Source: Mantis religiosa
Taxonomy: Eukaryota; Arthropoda; Insecta; Mantodea; Mantidae
Direction of reading: 5' to 3'
NCBI GenBank assembly: GCA_030765055.1
Contig: CM060953.1
Coordinates: 105,299,424 to 105,363,423, forward strand
Length of the DNA stretch: 64,000 bases
The position numbers and the translations under genes are program-made. Every line of letters begins with the position of its first letter. Within the stretch, counting starts at the first letter, position 1. The notes under the pieces are model-generated. The model was not told where the DNA came from. It did no database searches and saw nothing but the letters and a program-made list of their open reading frames with translations. Below are positions 24,425-38,276 of this stretch, piece by piece.

Positions 24425-25105
24425 TTTGCCCTCATTCTGCGGGACATGGTTGAGCCCAAATACCTACTGAAACTTTAGTTCGCATTATACGCCAGCACCA
24501 TTCATGACAGATGAATGAGTCCCAGTGTTAACGCAACTAATATTAAGGCACCTTTCTAATAAGATCACATTTATTTTGAAAACGACATGAGTATCTTATT
24601 TGCATTTTTAACTGAATGTCTTTAAAATATTATCCTCTGCAAAGAGAGGGCATTGAAATTAAAGTAACAATAATAAAGGAAATCAAGGATTCTAACTCAT
24701 GTTTTACCACTTAAGAAACACATGCGTTTTGCCGATCGGCTACCATGCATATGGCCAAGCCGCAAGTCGTCTCCCTATACATCGCCTAGCTTTGAAATGA
24801 TGCTAGCGTGTTATTTGAGACGGTCCTAGCCAGATAGAAACCTGCTTGAGCCCTCCCATAGTATAGCAGTATAGAGAAGGCGAAGGATGAGGGCTACGGA
24901 TGGGGAGGCTTCTGAGGCTGGGGTTTTCGTTAGGTTTCGCTCTGCATGGACTCTCCCTTCTCTTCTCCAGGGCAGAGATGCGTCCTGATTGCATACGGCT
25001 TCTTTAGCAAAGAAAACACCTGGAATGTTCCATTAAAGATATATTATTGTTAATAAGCTCGTGTCTCACTCGCCAATTGGAAAGTCCCTTCTTGTAGACT
25101 CGTAA
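24425..25105. other. No gene recognised
   Basis: Sequence between the young retroelement and the satellite array. No coding or repeat family recognised. Confidence 0.6.
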
Positions 25106-27150
25106 AGAAGTGTGCGTTCGGTATGTAACTACAGACTTTTTATAGGTGCTGATAATCCCCAAGTGTAAGGACTGACTGTTTTAAGCGTAGTGTGTGTTCG
25201 GTGTATCACGACAGATTTTATATGTGATGTCATTCAGTGAATCCCGACCGAGTGTTTAGACGTGATATGTGTTCCGTATCACTGCAGGATTTATATGTGA
25301 TGTCCTTCAGTGTGAGCCGACCGAGTGTTTAGACGCGAGGTGTGTTCGGTATCACTGCAGATTTTAAATGTGATGCCGTTCAGTGTGATCTGACCGAGTG
25401 TTTAGACGCGATGTGTGTTCGGTATCACTGCAGATTTGAAATGTGATGTTCAGTGTGATCTGACCGAGTGTTTAGACGCGATGTGTGTTCGGTATCACTG
25501 CAGATTTTAAATGTGATGTCGTTCAGTGTGATCTGACCGAGTGTTTAGACGCGATGTGTGTTCGGTATCACTGCAGATTTGAAATGTGATGTCGTTCAGT
25601 GTGATCTGACCGAATGTTTAGACGCGATGTGTGTTCGGTATCACTGCAGATTTTAAATGTGATGTCGTTCAGTGTGATCTGACCGAGTGTTTAGACGCGA
25701 TGTGTGTTCGGTATCACTGCAGATTTTAAATGTGATGTCGTTCAGTGTGATCTGACCGAGTGTTTAGACGCGAGGTGTGTTCGGTATCACTGCAGATTTT
25801 AAATGTGATGTCGTTCAGTGTGATCTGACCGAGTGTTTAGACTTGATATGTGTTCGGTATCACTGTAGGGTTTATATGTGATGTCCTTCAGTGTGAGCCG
25901 AACGAGTGTTTAGACGTGATATGTGTTCGGTATCACTGTAGGGTTTATATGTGATGTCCTTCAGTGTGAGCCGAACGAGTGTTTAGACGCGATGTGTGTT
26001 CGGTATCACTGTAGGGTTTATATGTGATGTCCATCAGTGTGAGCCGAACGAGTGTTTAGACGCGATGTGTGTTCGGTATCACTGTAGGGTTTATATGTGA
26101 TGTCCTTCATTGTGATCTGACCGAGTGTTTAGACGCGATGTGTGTTCGGTATCACTGTAGATTTTAAATGTGATGTCGTTCAGTGTGATCTGACCGAGTG
26201 TTTAGACGCGATGTGTGTTCGGTATCACTGTAGGGTTTATATGTGATGTCCTTCAGTGTGATCTGACCGAGTGTTTAGACGCGATGTGTGTTCGGTATCA
26301 CTGTAGATTTTAAATGTGATGTCGTTCAGTGTGATCTGACCGAGTGTTTAGACGCGATGTGTGTTCGGTATCACTGCAGATTTTAAATGTGATGTCGTTC
26401 AGTGTGATCTGACCGAGTGTTTAGACGTGATACGTGTTCGGTATCACTGTCGGTTTTATATGTGATGTCCTTCAGTGTGAGCCGAACGAGTGTTTAGACG
26501 TGATATGTGTTCGGTATCACTGTAGGGTTTATATGTGATGTCCTTCAGTGTGAGCCGAACGAGTGTTTAGACGCGATGTGTGTTCGGTATCACTGTAGGG
26601 TTTATATGTGATGTCCTTCAGTGTGATCTGACCGAGTGTTTAGACGCGATGTGTGTTCGGTATCACTGCAGATTTTAAATGTGATGTCGTTCAGTGTGAT
26701 CTGACCGAGTGTTTAGATGCGATGTGTGTTCGGTATCACTGCAGATTTTAAATGTGATGTCGTTCAGTGTGATCTGACCGAGTGTTTAGACGTGATATGT
26801 GTTCGGTATCACTGTCGGTTTTATATGTGATGTCGTTCAGTGTATCCCGACCGAGTGTTTAGACGTGATATGTGTTCGGTATCACTGTAGGGTTTATATG
26901 TGATGTCCTTCAGTGTGAGCCGACCGAGTGTTTAGACGCGAGGTGTGTTTGGTATCACTGCAGATTTTAAATGTGATGTCGTTCAGTGTGATCTGGCCGA
27001 GTGTTTAGACGCGATGTGTGTTCCATATCAGTGCAGGTTTTATGTATAAGTCATCGTTCAGTGTGAGCCAACCGAGTGTTTAGACGTGATGTGTCTTTGA
27101 TGTTTCATTGATCAGTTTATAGGTGATGTCCTTCAGTGTTTCTCTACGGA
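25106..27150 (+). repeat. 73-bp tandem satellite, about 28 units
   Basis: Most units open with gtgtttagacgcgatgtgtg and have a fixed spacing of 73 bp (for example 25541, 25614, 25687). Two main variants alternate in blocks. Type A has cactgcagattttaaatg and gatctgaccga; type B has cactgtagggtttatatg and gagccgaacga. Hybrids of the two occur near 26070-26290. Units at both edges (25106-25251 and 26990-27150) are the most diverged, and one unit near 25450 is short by a few bases. There is no open frame through the array and no unique spacers, so this is a minisatellite and not a CRISPR. Confidence 0.97.
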
Positions 27151-30100
27151 GTGTTTGTCTTATAAAAATCAGACATCGGCCATTGCTTAAATTTCCCCCA
27201 GCTTCGCTAAATTTTGGGATATTTGGAAGATCATGTGACATGTTATTCGTCGTTCATAGGTCGTTTTCTATCCTCACTTCTGAATCAAGTCTTGGTTTGA
27301 GTGAATGCACATACTATTAGGCATCACTTTCTATTTTCACGTAGCCTGTTAATTTATGCCCTCTCACGCACCACAAAACTTCGCTAAAATCTGGCTTCCC
27401 AGTTTCCACCTCACTTCTCAAAATGTATGACTAAGGTCTGTCGCCGACTTACCGTCTCCAATGTGCGCCTCAGTCGCTGCTCTCGAGTCTGAGTTACTGT
27501 TCAAACAATAGCTTGAGGCCAGGCAGAAAACTAATGTGCTGATACCTTCCTATCCATCTGACACATGTTTGCTTATTGAGTTAAAATATTGTAACTTGTG
27601 AGTAAATGTATACATTATTATACATTAGGTATCAGCATATATTGACTGATCATAATTATGCGGTTAACGTCACATAATGTTTGTTATCATAATGTTCCTC
27701 TATGACAGGTACAGTTACATATTAAAGCGCATATTGGAAAAATTAATTGTTTTTTCACACTAACTTTTGTAGGACAAAGTACAGAAAGGTAGAGCCAGAC
27801 TGAAAGCTTCAATACCATAGCTGGGATTCAAATCGTTTAACTTTTCAGTCTGTCTCTACTTGTCCAAAACGTACGTTGTGAACGCAGCGTCATCGAATGC
27901 TACCGATGTTTCCCGAATCGAACTTTGTGTCTGGCTGCTGCTCATTTGTCTCAGATTGAATCTGTTGCACACCTAATTTGTGATTTATTACATTAAGTTT
28001 GGTGTCCACGGCCATAGAGTAATTTCCAGGGAAAATCAAACTATTTTCTTTCCTAACGATACTGTCAACTGACGAGAACATATAAATTTCTTTTGTAGGA
28101 TTAACAGCATCATTTGGCATAAACGCATATTTAACTTAGTACTACTCTGCAGACGGTAGATACGAAAAATGTTACTTACAAACTATTGATGTATTAGTAT
28201 GTTACCTGGTAATAGCGTGCACCTAAGTGCTCACCACCTGCTGAGTACCTCAAAATATCTTCCTATATAATACTATAATAATTCCGCACATTGGAAAATA
28301 ATCGCACTTTTTGACGCACCTTCCATTCAGCTATTTAAGAATAAACTAAAAGGCAACTAATCAACATATCAATATGTCTTATCCAAGGTTAACTATAACA
28401 CCACATTCCTTTCTGCTATGAAAATTCTGAGAAAATGTCATTTATCTGCGTTTTTGCTAACAGTTGTTAAATGATTTATCCTGACGATATATAATAAGTT
28501 GATAGTCTGTCACATATTTTGGAGAAGAAACGTTGAGGAGAAAATATGTTGAACAACATATAATGTAAAACTGAAGTATGGTGGAATGATTTTCCAAAGT
28601 TGTATACAAAATTGTTGGTATGCGGAATAGAATGCATAATGAATCTGCTTCTACTCAGTGGTTAACAAGACCTCATTCTCCGTTACCTGTTGTAATAGAG
28701 ATAGTGTTTGCGGTGCAAGTTGGACATTATGGACTGCTGGTCATTAGCTCTCCCACAAAGCAAAAGCGGTAATTCTCAAGTAGCTTCAAAATTGAAGGTG
28801 CGTCTGCTCACAAGTAATTGATTTATTCGCCCGTCTCCGTTCCTTCATATCTGGAGGAATGAAACACATTAATTGCCGAGTGCTGGAAAACACAACTTTC
28901 AATAGGAGTACACTCCAGCCATTTTCAGGCGTCCTCAGATTCTGATTCTTATAAACCTAAGAGCCCGTATCACTTACTATCGGTTTTGCTGCATACAAAA
29001 GAAGTCCACTGGACATTTCCATAAAGTTGCATACTTAGTTTACGCTCCCTGTTGATGTGCGAAACGGTGGGTACTCCTGGTTCAGGAAAAAGGCGTTCAG
29101 CGTCTTTGGGACGGGTAGAGGTCAGGATCTTTTGATGTAGGATGTAATCACCGAAAAGCAGGTTATGCTCCAGACTAGCGGGTTGTTCTCCGTGGTAGGT
29201 AAGGGTGAGCATAAGTATACTCTGTCTCAGGATCAAGCGTTTAAGTTGAAATACACTGCTTCCTTGTTGATTTCTCTCACCAGTTTACTCATATAACATT
29301 TACATTATTAGATCACTTCCTATCACATTTGCTCGCCACGACATCGGTATCACACTTTTCCTCAAGCTATCACCGTTTCAATTCCACGTACCCATTTTTA
29401 AATTTTATTCTGCAGTCCCGTTTCTTTACGCATTCACCCGCCGAAACGCCCCAAGATGAAGTGTGTCGACTTGCCTAGTTTTTTCGCGCTATTGTCGTCC
29501 GCGAGCTTATCTATCCCCGCCTTTTTCCTATTTCATGACTGTTCCGCCCGTTTCATGTGATGTATAGCAATCTTGATTAGATGTTTGTTTTCCTTATATT
29601 TAATCTCATTGGTCTTTCACCCCAACAGTTCAGTTTTGCCCCACCGCTGTTTGACCCTTGGGGACATAGGGGAGACGCATTCTGATTTTTTCTCACTTTT
29701 TCCGATCATCTTACATTCCTAAGGAGAACTTGGCCCTCCTGTCGCCCTTTCTCATGCGTTTAGCTTAGGTGACACATTTTTTAATTTATATGGTTTAATT
29801 TCCCTCACTTGCTTATAACATCGGAAACCTAAGATTTCTGCCTCACTTTCTCGTTTTTTAACTCTGTACAGAGACCGCATTTTTCACCACTTTACCACCC
29901 AGTGGCATTTATAAGAAGTTGACTTAAAAGGAGGTCCGTATATTCAGATTAAGATAGGTGCAATGACGCAGATGGAACTTTGTACACATTAAGTGGCAGC
30001 TTACCTTTCAAAATATCTATGGGGTTCACCTCTGGATAACTTATTGTAAAGTTTGAGCAGTTTCTGTAGTTAAAACTTCAATATAAAATTATGTGATGTA

Positions 30101-33024
30101 CACTATGTATATGATCTGTCAAGCCAATCCTGAAGAATTTTTCTTGATCTCGGATGATAATTTTTCCAGCCGTATATGTTAATCAGCACCGTATCACACG
30201 CAAACACCAAATTCACCAGTTTGATGCAGTTATGATTAGGTGAGCACTGAAGATGATAGATAATTACAATGAACTGTCTCTTTGAAAAGTTTAATCATAT
30301 ATCGCAGCCAATAGCAAACCTGAATAGAAGGTGTTTACTTTTTGTAAGCTGCATTAATGTCATATGCACGAACAAATTGTTCCAAAATCCATTGTACCGG
30401 TGCAGACTTAATATCAGTGGCGTTAGTTGTGAAATATTTATAATAACAAGTGACAGCACAGGAGGTGAATAAGGCTTAGATCTGTTTCGAAGTTACTTTT
30501 GAAATTCTTCGTGAGATTACCCCTCTGCATCTTAGCACACAATCCGTTCTTTTCTGAGTTATCCTAGGGAATACTTTCATCCTCAGCCGTTGCACACTAA
30601 ATATCCCTGGTTTCAGTTGCACACCAGTGTAGCATTGGTTTCCATTAGGCGTTTTACGAAGATTAGAGCCTCAAGTATCCATCCATTTAGGTGCATCACT
30701 TCCGCCATGCCCAGAACACAATTAGTCAAATTTCAGAAGCTGATACAGCACTCAAATTTTCATTTCTGAGAGATTTGGATCAGACGATGTGGGATTAGTA
30801 TTTAGTTCCATTACCAGCACCACTGCTTCACAGCTACAGGATGGAGAGCCCATGGCCTCTGGCAGAAATGCAATGAGCTAGTACGTCAGTAAACAATTTT
30901 AGGTTTACAGCGACATCTGAAGCTATATTGCTGCTTTTGGTTGCGCTCACGATAATTGTGCCAACCGCGGAATTGTAATCACATAAATTATTGAAGCAAA
31001 GAATACGCTCCAAAGAGTGAAATATAAATGTAATTTAGTTCATATAATGTCTCAAACAAGTACATCAGCCAAGTTCATCGTTGCGGAAGGATGAAAAGGA
31101 AGAATCTCGTAATAAAAAAACAGTTACACCGTGTTTATCTTATTAATCGCTTTCTAACATTTGTAGGTTTACAGATACCCCGAATTTCTGATTCGGACAC
31201 AACCTCAAGTGGTGTAGCTATCGTGCTATTTTGAAAGGATAAGTCACGTGTTACATTTTACCTTTAGCTTGACTTAAGCTAATTCTAGGGGAGTAAAAAG
31301 ACTTTTAAAAAGCTTCTCTTTAAATTTATTTCTTTCATTCAGTATGTAGTAGTCTATTTTGCGCATGGAACAGCCACACCGTTTGCCTGCTAATATATGA
31401 AATAGCAACTTCACAGTACTCTCTTAAGTGTGTTTATTCAACTCCACCCGTGACCAATTGGTCTAACGCTAAAACTGAAAGAGGAGCTTAATTACGCACC
31501 GACTTTTCTCGAACCCACTTTTAGTTTGCATGGTTTATTTACCAATGCTAGTTGACTGTAGTTGTTCCTTGTAGACGAGAACAGACCGTTCCATCAATTT
31601 TTACACTACGTGCGTAGGTATATTCCCCGCATTGGTGTGCTATGAATGGCAAATGCCTTCTCACTTTGCCAAGGTCTTGTCAAATGCGATGTTACTTTCC
31701 ACTCAGCTTTCATCGAGATAAGAGATACTCCTCCAACTTTCTAACAAATTGTTTCTTTTAATTAAATAACTTCGTCTCCGAGGAGGATTCACCTTTTTCC
31801 TCACTCCAGGCAACAATTTATTTATGATATGAAGACGATCCTCAAGTAGTGATTCAGAATCACTCACCTATCAAATTCATCCATATTCACTGCGGGTACG
31901 GAAATCTTTTTTCCTGGAGCAAATTCATTAGATTGTCCTTTGAGAGGCTTCCGCTGTGACCGTTGCAGCTGCTTTGACTGGGTTCGTCTCATCGTTCATT
32001 AATTATTTCCTTACCCTCAGAACGTGTCACTTCATATAGCACTAAGACACTACGATTTTACAATGAATAATTAGCGAAATTATAAACTATCAAGAAGTAA
32101 ACCTATTGTGAATAAAATGGCAGGTAAGCTGGCAACGTAGGAAACCTGCAGCAGTAAAACGCTTGGAGCACGTTCACAAAAGCCAGGTGACACTAAGTGA
32201 AATATCTTGTCCGTCCCCTTCATATCCTTAAAGGAGACGAGGAGTCAACGAATTGAAGCAGTTGGTGAGTTAAATTGTGTAGAGAAGTAGGGTACTTTCC
32301 ATGCTCCGCGGTGAGGAATCAGCAGGATCAAGCAGTTAAGTAGTGCTCCAGTAAATATCAAAGTTGTGTTGAGAATCAGCGTGTACATCCATTTGAGTTT
32401 TAAATTTTTGTATAAGTCACAGAGACTACCATCAGCACAGGCACAAATAAATACAAAGGGAGGTAGACAAAAGTTTATAGACATTTAAAGCTGTGAATTT
32501 GTGTAAAAGAAAAAGTGACTTTTCAGCATTGTGCTAACGCTTTTGGTATCGAATAAAGAAATTTCAAGCGAACCATAATTTTTATCTTTTTTGAAACAGT
32601 ATTACAAACATGTTTATTTCTTAAGTAAGCATTTTATTTGTGATGTAGTTCATGTGATTTAAAATCTGCCTTTTTGAAGCAATGGGAATAAATTACTATG
32701 CCATCTGCATGAAATACCAAAAAAAAATATTCTTTTTTTATAGTGCTTAATGTTCATGCGTATAAGAAAGGATGCGTCGACACCAGAATTTCTCGATACT
32801 CGATACCGTAAAAGATATTATCCATGATAACCGATACTTAGATATTCGATACCCTCATTTCTACTTCATGTTTCAATAAAAATTGGAATGCTGGGAGAAA
32901 TATGTAATGCCAATTAAATTAATTAGGTGCACGTATTTAATGAGAGAAAACTTAAAAGAATTCAGCGTACTTATTTTTGAACTATATATTCAACATTTAA
33001 AAGCAAAATGCATTTTGAAGCAGC
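27151..33024. other. No gene recognised (about 5.9 kb)
   Basis: A+T-rich, with no recognised transposon or RNA gene. A minus-strand frame at 32245-32484 (79 codons) has one hydrophobic segment (TLILNTTLIFTGALLNCLILL) that could be a membrane exon, but I cannot name it. Frames at 27890-28120 and 28970-29236 (minus) are unrecognised. A degenerate tRNA-like head may lie near 31450. Confidence 0.5.
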
Positions 33025-34645
33025 CCATTTTTATAAGTTCATGTTCAGAAATACTAGTATTCTCCCTCTTTCAAGGTCACTTACTTTCCGGTCACATATG
33101 AGTCCTGCTTTGCCCAATAGCCATTCAGAGATAACTGCTGCAGGTGAAATACACAAATATTTAGCGGCAGTCGTTAAGGTTTTGCAAACGTTTTTATTTT
33201 TTCCCCAATAATCCAGTGCACTAGGAAGAGGAAGTGACAAATCTTCGTTGAGGTATGCAGTAATTTCTTCTTGGGAACTGTTAACTGGCAATGAATCTAA
33301 AAAATGATTATAATATTGTTTTTGCTTACTCTATAGGTATCACATTCCCGGAAATTTCTTAGGCTTTGCATTAGGTAACATAAAAATAATAACAAAAAAC
33401 GTTTATGGCCTGTTCGATTTTTGCTAGAATGTTTCTATTTCACGACAGTAGGTATCCGAACATCTGAACAAAATTCAGTTAAGGTAAATTTTACGCGATA
33501 ATTTTTGGTCGCAGGACATATCTGTTGCTTGGCACGGTCCACAAGTGGCGCTTCAGCACAACTAAGAACACTGGGGCTGCGAGAAGCTGGTCCTTCTAAG
33601 TGGGGTCCAACAGCTTTACAATGGAACATATTTCATTTTCTTCAGTAGATTTATATCTCACGTTCATTTCATCCACCAATAGCCATCAACACTTGCAGTT
33701 CCTAACGTACTGAGCGAAGGAGTTTTCCAATTTAGAAATAACGCTGTTCGCAATGGATATCACTTCAGACACTGACGCTGAAAGTGAACTTACGGCAAGC
33801 ATTGCTTGATCGAAAATATTTAATGCGTGAGTTTAGCATTGCGAAACTGTAATTCACTGACCAGAAACGAACAGACAATGTATAATCTATGGAGTTTATT
33901 TGTTGCTGAAGTCTTCTTAGCTCGCGAAGTTTAATTCCATTGTGTAGGTTCATCCTGCATCAAGGGACATTGTGGAAAAGAAAGATGCTTCTCTGCCGCT
34001 TTGAGAATCTTACTGGTTTTTGAGGAGTGTTTAAAACTGCCAGCGTCATACTCCTGTATGACGAAATAAAATTTTAAATACTTTGAAATGAAAAGTTTAT
34101 GCTTCAAAGAAGTTAGAATGTAAGTTGGAGCTATTCAGGACAGCTGGGTAATGTTTCCTAACTTCACAGCATTTATTTAATTGCGACCTTGATCATGAAC
34201 CAGACTGTTAATCTATGAATAAAACCCCAAGTTGATAAAATTTTCTTTTAAAAATTTCCTATATTTTCACCAGTGGCTCAGTCCTTCAAATGGTATCACA
34301 ACAATACATATATGTGGGTTTATAGTCCGGGTCCATAAAATGAACGGTGACATCACCTCCGCAGTCGTAACAGCTATGCTGTACTTACCCTTCTTTTCAC
34401 ATTTTCGTAAAGTTCTGGAATTTTTGAGTTAGGTATTTGCTTACGAGAAGGTATAGCATATCTAGGTATGAGATATTTAAAAAATTCTTTAAATCGTTCA
34501 TCCCCAACAACACTGAATGGTTGGTTTTTTCTGCATACCACTGTAACGATATTTCTGGTAAGTGTATGCTTAGCTTGATACAGGGAACAATGCAGTCATT
34601 TTGACAACAAATATTGGTCTTATATGAATACAAATCTCCGTGGTG
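33025..34645 (-). pseudogene. hAT transposase relic (ZBED-like)
   Basis: Reading the minus strand in several frames, the pieces fall in hAT order. An N-terminal part near 34400-34630 includes MLYLLVSKYLTQKFQNF. A short core piece near 34330 reads DVTVHFMDPDYKP. The segment near 33960 reads PQCPLMQDEPTQWN, matching the RWNS region. The C-terminal dimerisation domain (33031-33291) reads EITAYLNEDLSLPLPSALDY then YLCISPAAVISEWLLGKAGL and ends GRILVFLNMNL. Stops and frameshifts separate the pieces. The Arg of the usual sER-FS motif is not kept. I found no clear terminal repeats or 8-bp duplication, so the element limits are approximate. Confidence 0.72.
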
Positions 34646-36609
34646 TGAAGTAGCTTACTTGCCTTCACAATCAATAGATTTTGGTTTGCATCTCGATTAG
34701 AATGACTTCCTGAATATATTTTATTTCCTTCAGATTTTCTTTATTTGTAATGATGAACATTGGATAATTACTGGAGTAAAATACTGAATAAAGAGCAGTA
34801 GAATATGTATAATAAACATATGTGTCAATGTTTTCATCCATTTTCAAATTCTTGGCTTCCCTAACAAAAGGGATCTAATAGATTTTAGTGCAAGTTGAAA
34901 TGTTCCACTTCTAGGAAACCCCTAACACCCGGTAATTGCCTGTTTACCATCGTTGACATCTCTAGTTATCAGCAGACAAAAAACACTTCCTAGAAAATAC
35001 AATTCAACATGCAATTAGTCAGGTTCTTGTTCGAATTGCAGTGACGCAGTTACATGTTTGGGTTGGCAATCTGCACTGAATAACCAGAAATTGAAGGAAG
35101 GGTCTTCCTGACAGTATTTTCGTCTCCGTCTCTTTTTATGTGGTCATTCGACCAATTTGAAGTATTCTACTTGCAACAATAATATTTTGACATTTTGAAA
35201 TAAAGTAAAAATGGCAGGTTCACCATGTTCGTGGTGGTGGGGGAGGTGGTGGAGGTGGTGGACGTGGTTGTGTTGGTAGTGCTGGTACACACAAAGAAAG
35301 AAAAAACACGAAAGAAATGTTGTGGAAAACCTTTTACAACACGCCAGCTTACCGATATGTTTCGCGGTAGAAAGTAATAGCGAACGTGTCGTATAATTGG
35401 TTGGAATGGTGCTTCGATATAAACAGTGCGGACTGAAAGATAATCTAAAATTGCTGCAGGGAGAGAGTATATTGAATTGTGTGTCGATATCACTGCCTGC
35501 CATATTCGAATGAGAAATTGATCCAAAAGGTTATTATCACGAATTTATTTTTGCTAACCACATTCCATTCAATACAAATACCTTAAAATTCTTGTATTTA
35601 ACTTTATATGTCAGCTTTAGTTATTTTCACGAAAAGTAATAAAGAACCAAAGACATGAAGAAATGAAGGGGAAAAATGAAAATAAAGTTGTGCAAGTTTG
35701 AAACTTCCGGTTTCTTTTAATAATATTAAGGACTAGCAGATGCGATTCAAATTAATTTCCAAATTTAAACTCAGTTTCAAGCTCTAGTCTAATTTCATAC
35801 TGTGCATATTTCTGGAGATTATTATAACATGCTGCATGCGTCTAGGACTGTAACATTCATTTTGATTCTGTACTTTATGTATGAATTTATGTGTGATGTG
35901 TCGTGTGATCTCTCTCAATTTTATAGATCCTGTTATTTTATTACTTTCTTATCAATGAAAGGGAGAATGTGAGCTAAGCAGTTGGGTGGTTCTGGGTGTG
36001 ATTACAGCTGTGACAGGTCACTCTTCAGGTCAGTAGCTGCTGTAAAGTGTTGTTGCTGTAAAGTGGCATACGACACGAGTCACTGCCCATAGTTGGTTGC
36101 TTAGAAAGTTGTTGTGAATGATAAAATTAAATATTCTTTCGAGTTTATAATTTTGATATATCTGAACAGTTTTCCTCTGTGACATAAACGTGTCCTTTGG
36201 AAATGCTATAGTTTGAAGTTCTTGTCGTGATAAATATAACTACACACTCTTGAGGAAAAGGATTCTCTTAGTTTTGGACCACTATTCATCAGTCTGCTCA
36301 TACCAAGAATTGTTAAATGATAGACTTGAAATAGTAATACAAAGGAAATGCAAATTCGAATAACAAACTGGTTGTCCACAAATTTCTCTCCTATGCTGTG
36401 CAAATATTATGTATAACAATATTGTCGCGTGTAAGGTAATACATTAAAATAAATGTAAGGGTGACCTAATACATTGTTTATTAAATCTTATTACATATGT
36501 ATGTTTACCGCTTACCTTCTCGATTTCCTAGTACACGTTGCACTATTCACATTATTTAGGGTATGTCGTCGACGAAAGCATATTCCGCAACAGAACAATT
36601 TTGCTGGAA
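34646..36609. other. No gene recognised; GGT-rich tract
   Basis: A+T-rich except for a (GGT/GGA)-rich tract at 35229-35282, which makes Thr/His-rich frames on the minus strand. Those frames are repeat artefacts. Confidence 0.6.
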
Positions 36610-37243
36610 GTTGTTTACAAATATGCTTAACACCCGTGAAATAGTCGCTGTGGGATCAGTCTTACTTCTTTTTTCTCTTTGAAAAGCGTTGTCAAAACGA
36701 AGGCAGTCAAAATAACATATATTTTTCTCAAAGATATTGTGCGTCTAGGAATAACTCTTCCTGTTTCATATGTTGCAGAGAAAGCACTTAGGTCGCCGTT
36801 GTTTGATTTGAACACTGCTGAAAGCATTATTGCGCCCAAAAATGTCCTTAATTCCAAAATAAAGTATCTCTGTAGTCTTCTCCATTCTCATTAGACAACC
36901 TCTCCCTTACCTTTTACCAGATTTTCATTTCTCCGAAAAACGATTTCTTCCAACATTTCGCTACAGAACAGCAAATCAAAAACAATAGTTTGCGTACAAT
37001 ATGTCCCATTTTTTAACCTAGGAGAGGTGTTCTGTTATGCTTTCTTGTGCGAATGTTCGGGTTAGGTGCTTTGGATGACAATTTGAATTTGTTTCTACCA
37101 CGGAAGTATTTTTTGCTCATCTCTTTTTTCTTTAAGAGTTGCTCTTCATCAGTTGCATCAGCAACATGTTCTCCTACAAGATCACGGGCATCGCCCTTTT
37201 CATTTGTTGAGAACACACCTTCACCACTGAAGTCACTTTCCAA
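36610..37243 (-). pseudogene. piggyBac transposase N-terminal relic
   Basis: On the minus strand, 37013-37243 starts with an acidic segment (MESDFSGEGVFSTNEKGDA) and a basic stretch with RTRKHNRTPLLG, as in the N-terminal region of piggyBac-type proteins. After a damaged gap, 36627-36857 reads ELRTFLGAIMLSAVFKS followed by a TYETGRVIPRR segment. This resembles the EixxFIGlxilmGv.ks start of the DDE_Tnp_1_7 domain. The catalytic part is missing. The family inserts at TTAA; I could not identify terminal repeats. Family assignment is by pattern only. Confidence 0.55.
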
Positions 37244-38210
37244 GTCTTAGAGAATATCATTAACCAATCACTAAATTTCGGATCATTACTCCTTACAATA
37301 TTCCTTGAATTTGCCGTAATGATTCCACACCAAATAAAATGTTATATAACTGGTGAGGTGGGGTGTATGCCACCCCGGTCAGTAAGAAACACGAAATCAC
37401 TCTTGAAACTTTTGTTCTTGTCTCTCAACTGCTAGAGAGGCGACTGAAAGGTACTGCATACTGCATTCCGTGCTTATAAATCAGCCATCTAGCATCACTT
37501 CAAACGTCTTGAGGGTTAGCTGCAACCCCAGCTCAACAGAGACGGATTAAGTCAGACTATGCTGTATGTTCATTAAGTTCCGCAAATCTCATGTGTTTCA
37601 TTGACATTTAATACCCATAACTTCGAATTGCGTATAAATGCATTACGTATTAATAAGGCTCTGTTATTAAGTTTCTAAATTATATTTTTTCTGAGATGTG
37701 TAAATATCTAATATAAATACTAATTACGTATAAAGCAGGTTCAATTATATATAGAGTACCTAACAATCTAGGCACAATGCTGTAGCTGTACTTTATGGGG
37801 CAAGGCAAAGTAATTCAAGTTCAAAAAGTACGTAAATTCAACCCAGGTTATTTTGCGACATGCGTAAATATATATGACACGTTATTGTATGTTCTGATAG
37901 CACAGTGAGTCACCTAACAAGCAATGTACCAAGAAAACATAACCTATCGGACTAAAATAATATCACCTGCGGTGTAACAAAGATATGTGCACATACAATA
38001 TTCATTAATATAGTTCATTTAAAAGTACTAAGGGAACCTTAATATTGAATCTTAAAGCACTTCGGAGTCTGATTCCACATCAGATGTTTAAATGTTCTTT
38101 CTAGGCGGGTAACTTTCAATCGATTTTCTTGTACGGCTATCAATCATTTCGTCATTGTTGTGACTAGGGCTCGGATAGTTGCGTATTAAAAATCAGTAAA
38201 ATGTGTACAT
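37244..38210. other. No gene recognised
   Basis: A+T-rich sequence up to the Gypsy-B border. Nothing recognised. Confidence 0.6.
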
Positions 38211-38214
38211 ATAT
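38211..38214 (+). repeat. Possible target duplication of Gypsy-B, left
   Basis: ATAT, matched by ATAT at 51039-51042 on the other side. The right copy lies at the edge of a TA microsatellite, so the match could be chance. Confidence 0.4.
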
Positions 38215-38276
38215 TGTTACATGTCGGTTTGGGGGCGGGGTTGATGGGAATTGCGAGAGGTTTAAAAGGTAAGGGG
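38215..38276 (-). repeat. Gypsy-B 3' LTR remnant (62 bp)
   Basis: It matches 50179-50248, sharing tgttacatgtcgg, ggaattgcgaga and gtttaaaaggtaagggg. Only the outer end of the LTR is left, and it is fused directly to integrase-coding sequence. The motif aagggg occurs at both sides of the join (38271 and 38286), so a microhomology deletion is likely. Confidence 0.7.

Noticed and set aside
25106..27150. CRISPR-like regular repeats
   Set aside because: The 73-bp units are contiguous with no unique spacers, in a eukaryotic context.
32245..32484. 79-codon frame with a membrane-like segment
   Set aside because: It looks slightly like a transporter exon, but it is too short and unmatched to call a gene.
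35144..35526. Thr/His-rich 119-codon frames
   Set aside because: Produced by a GGT-rich simple repeat.
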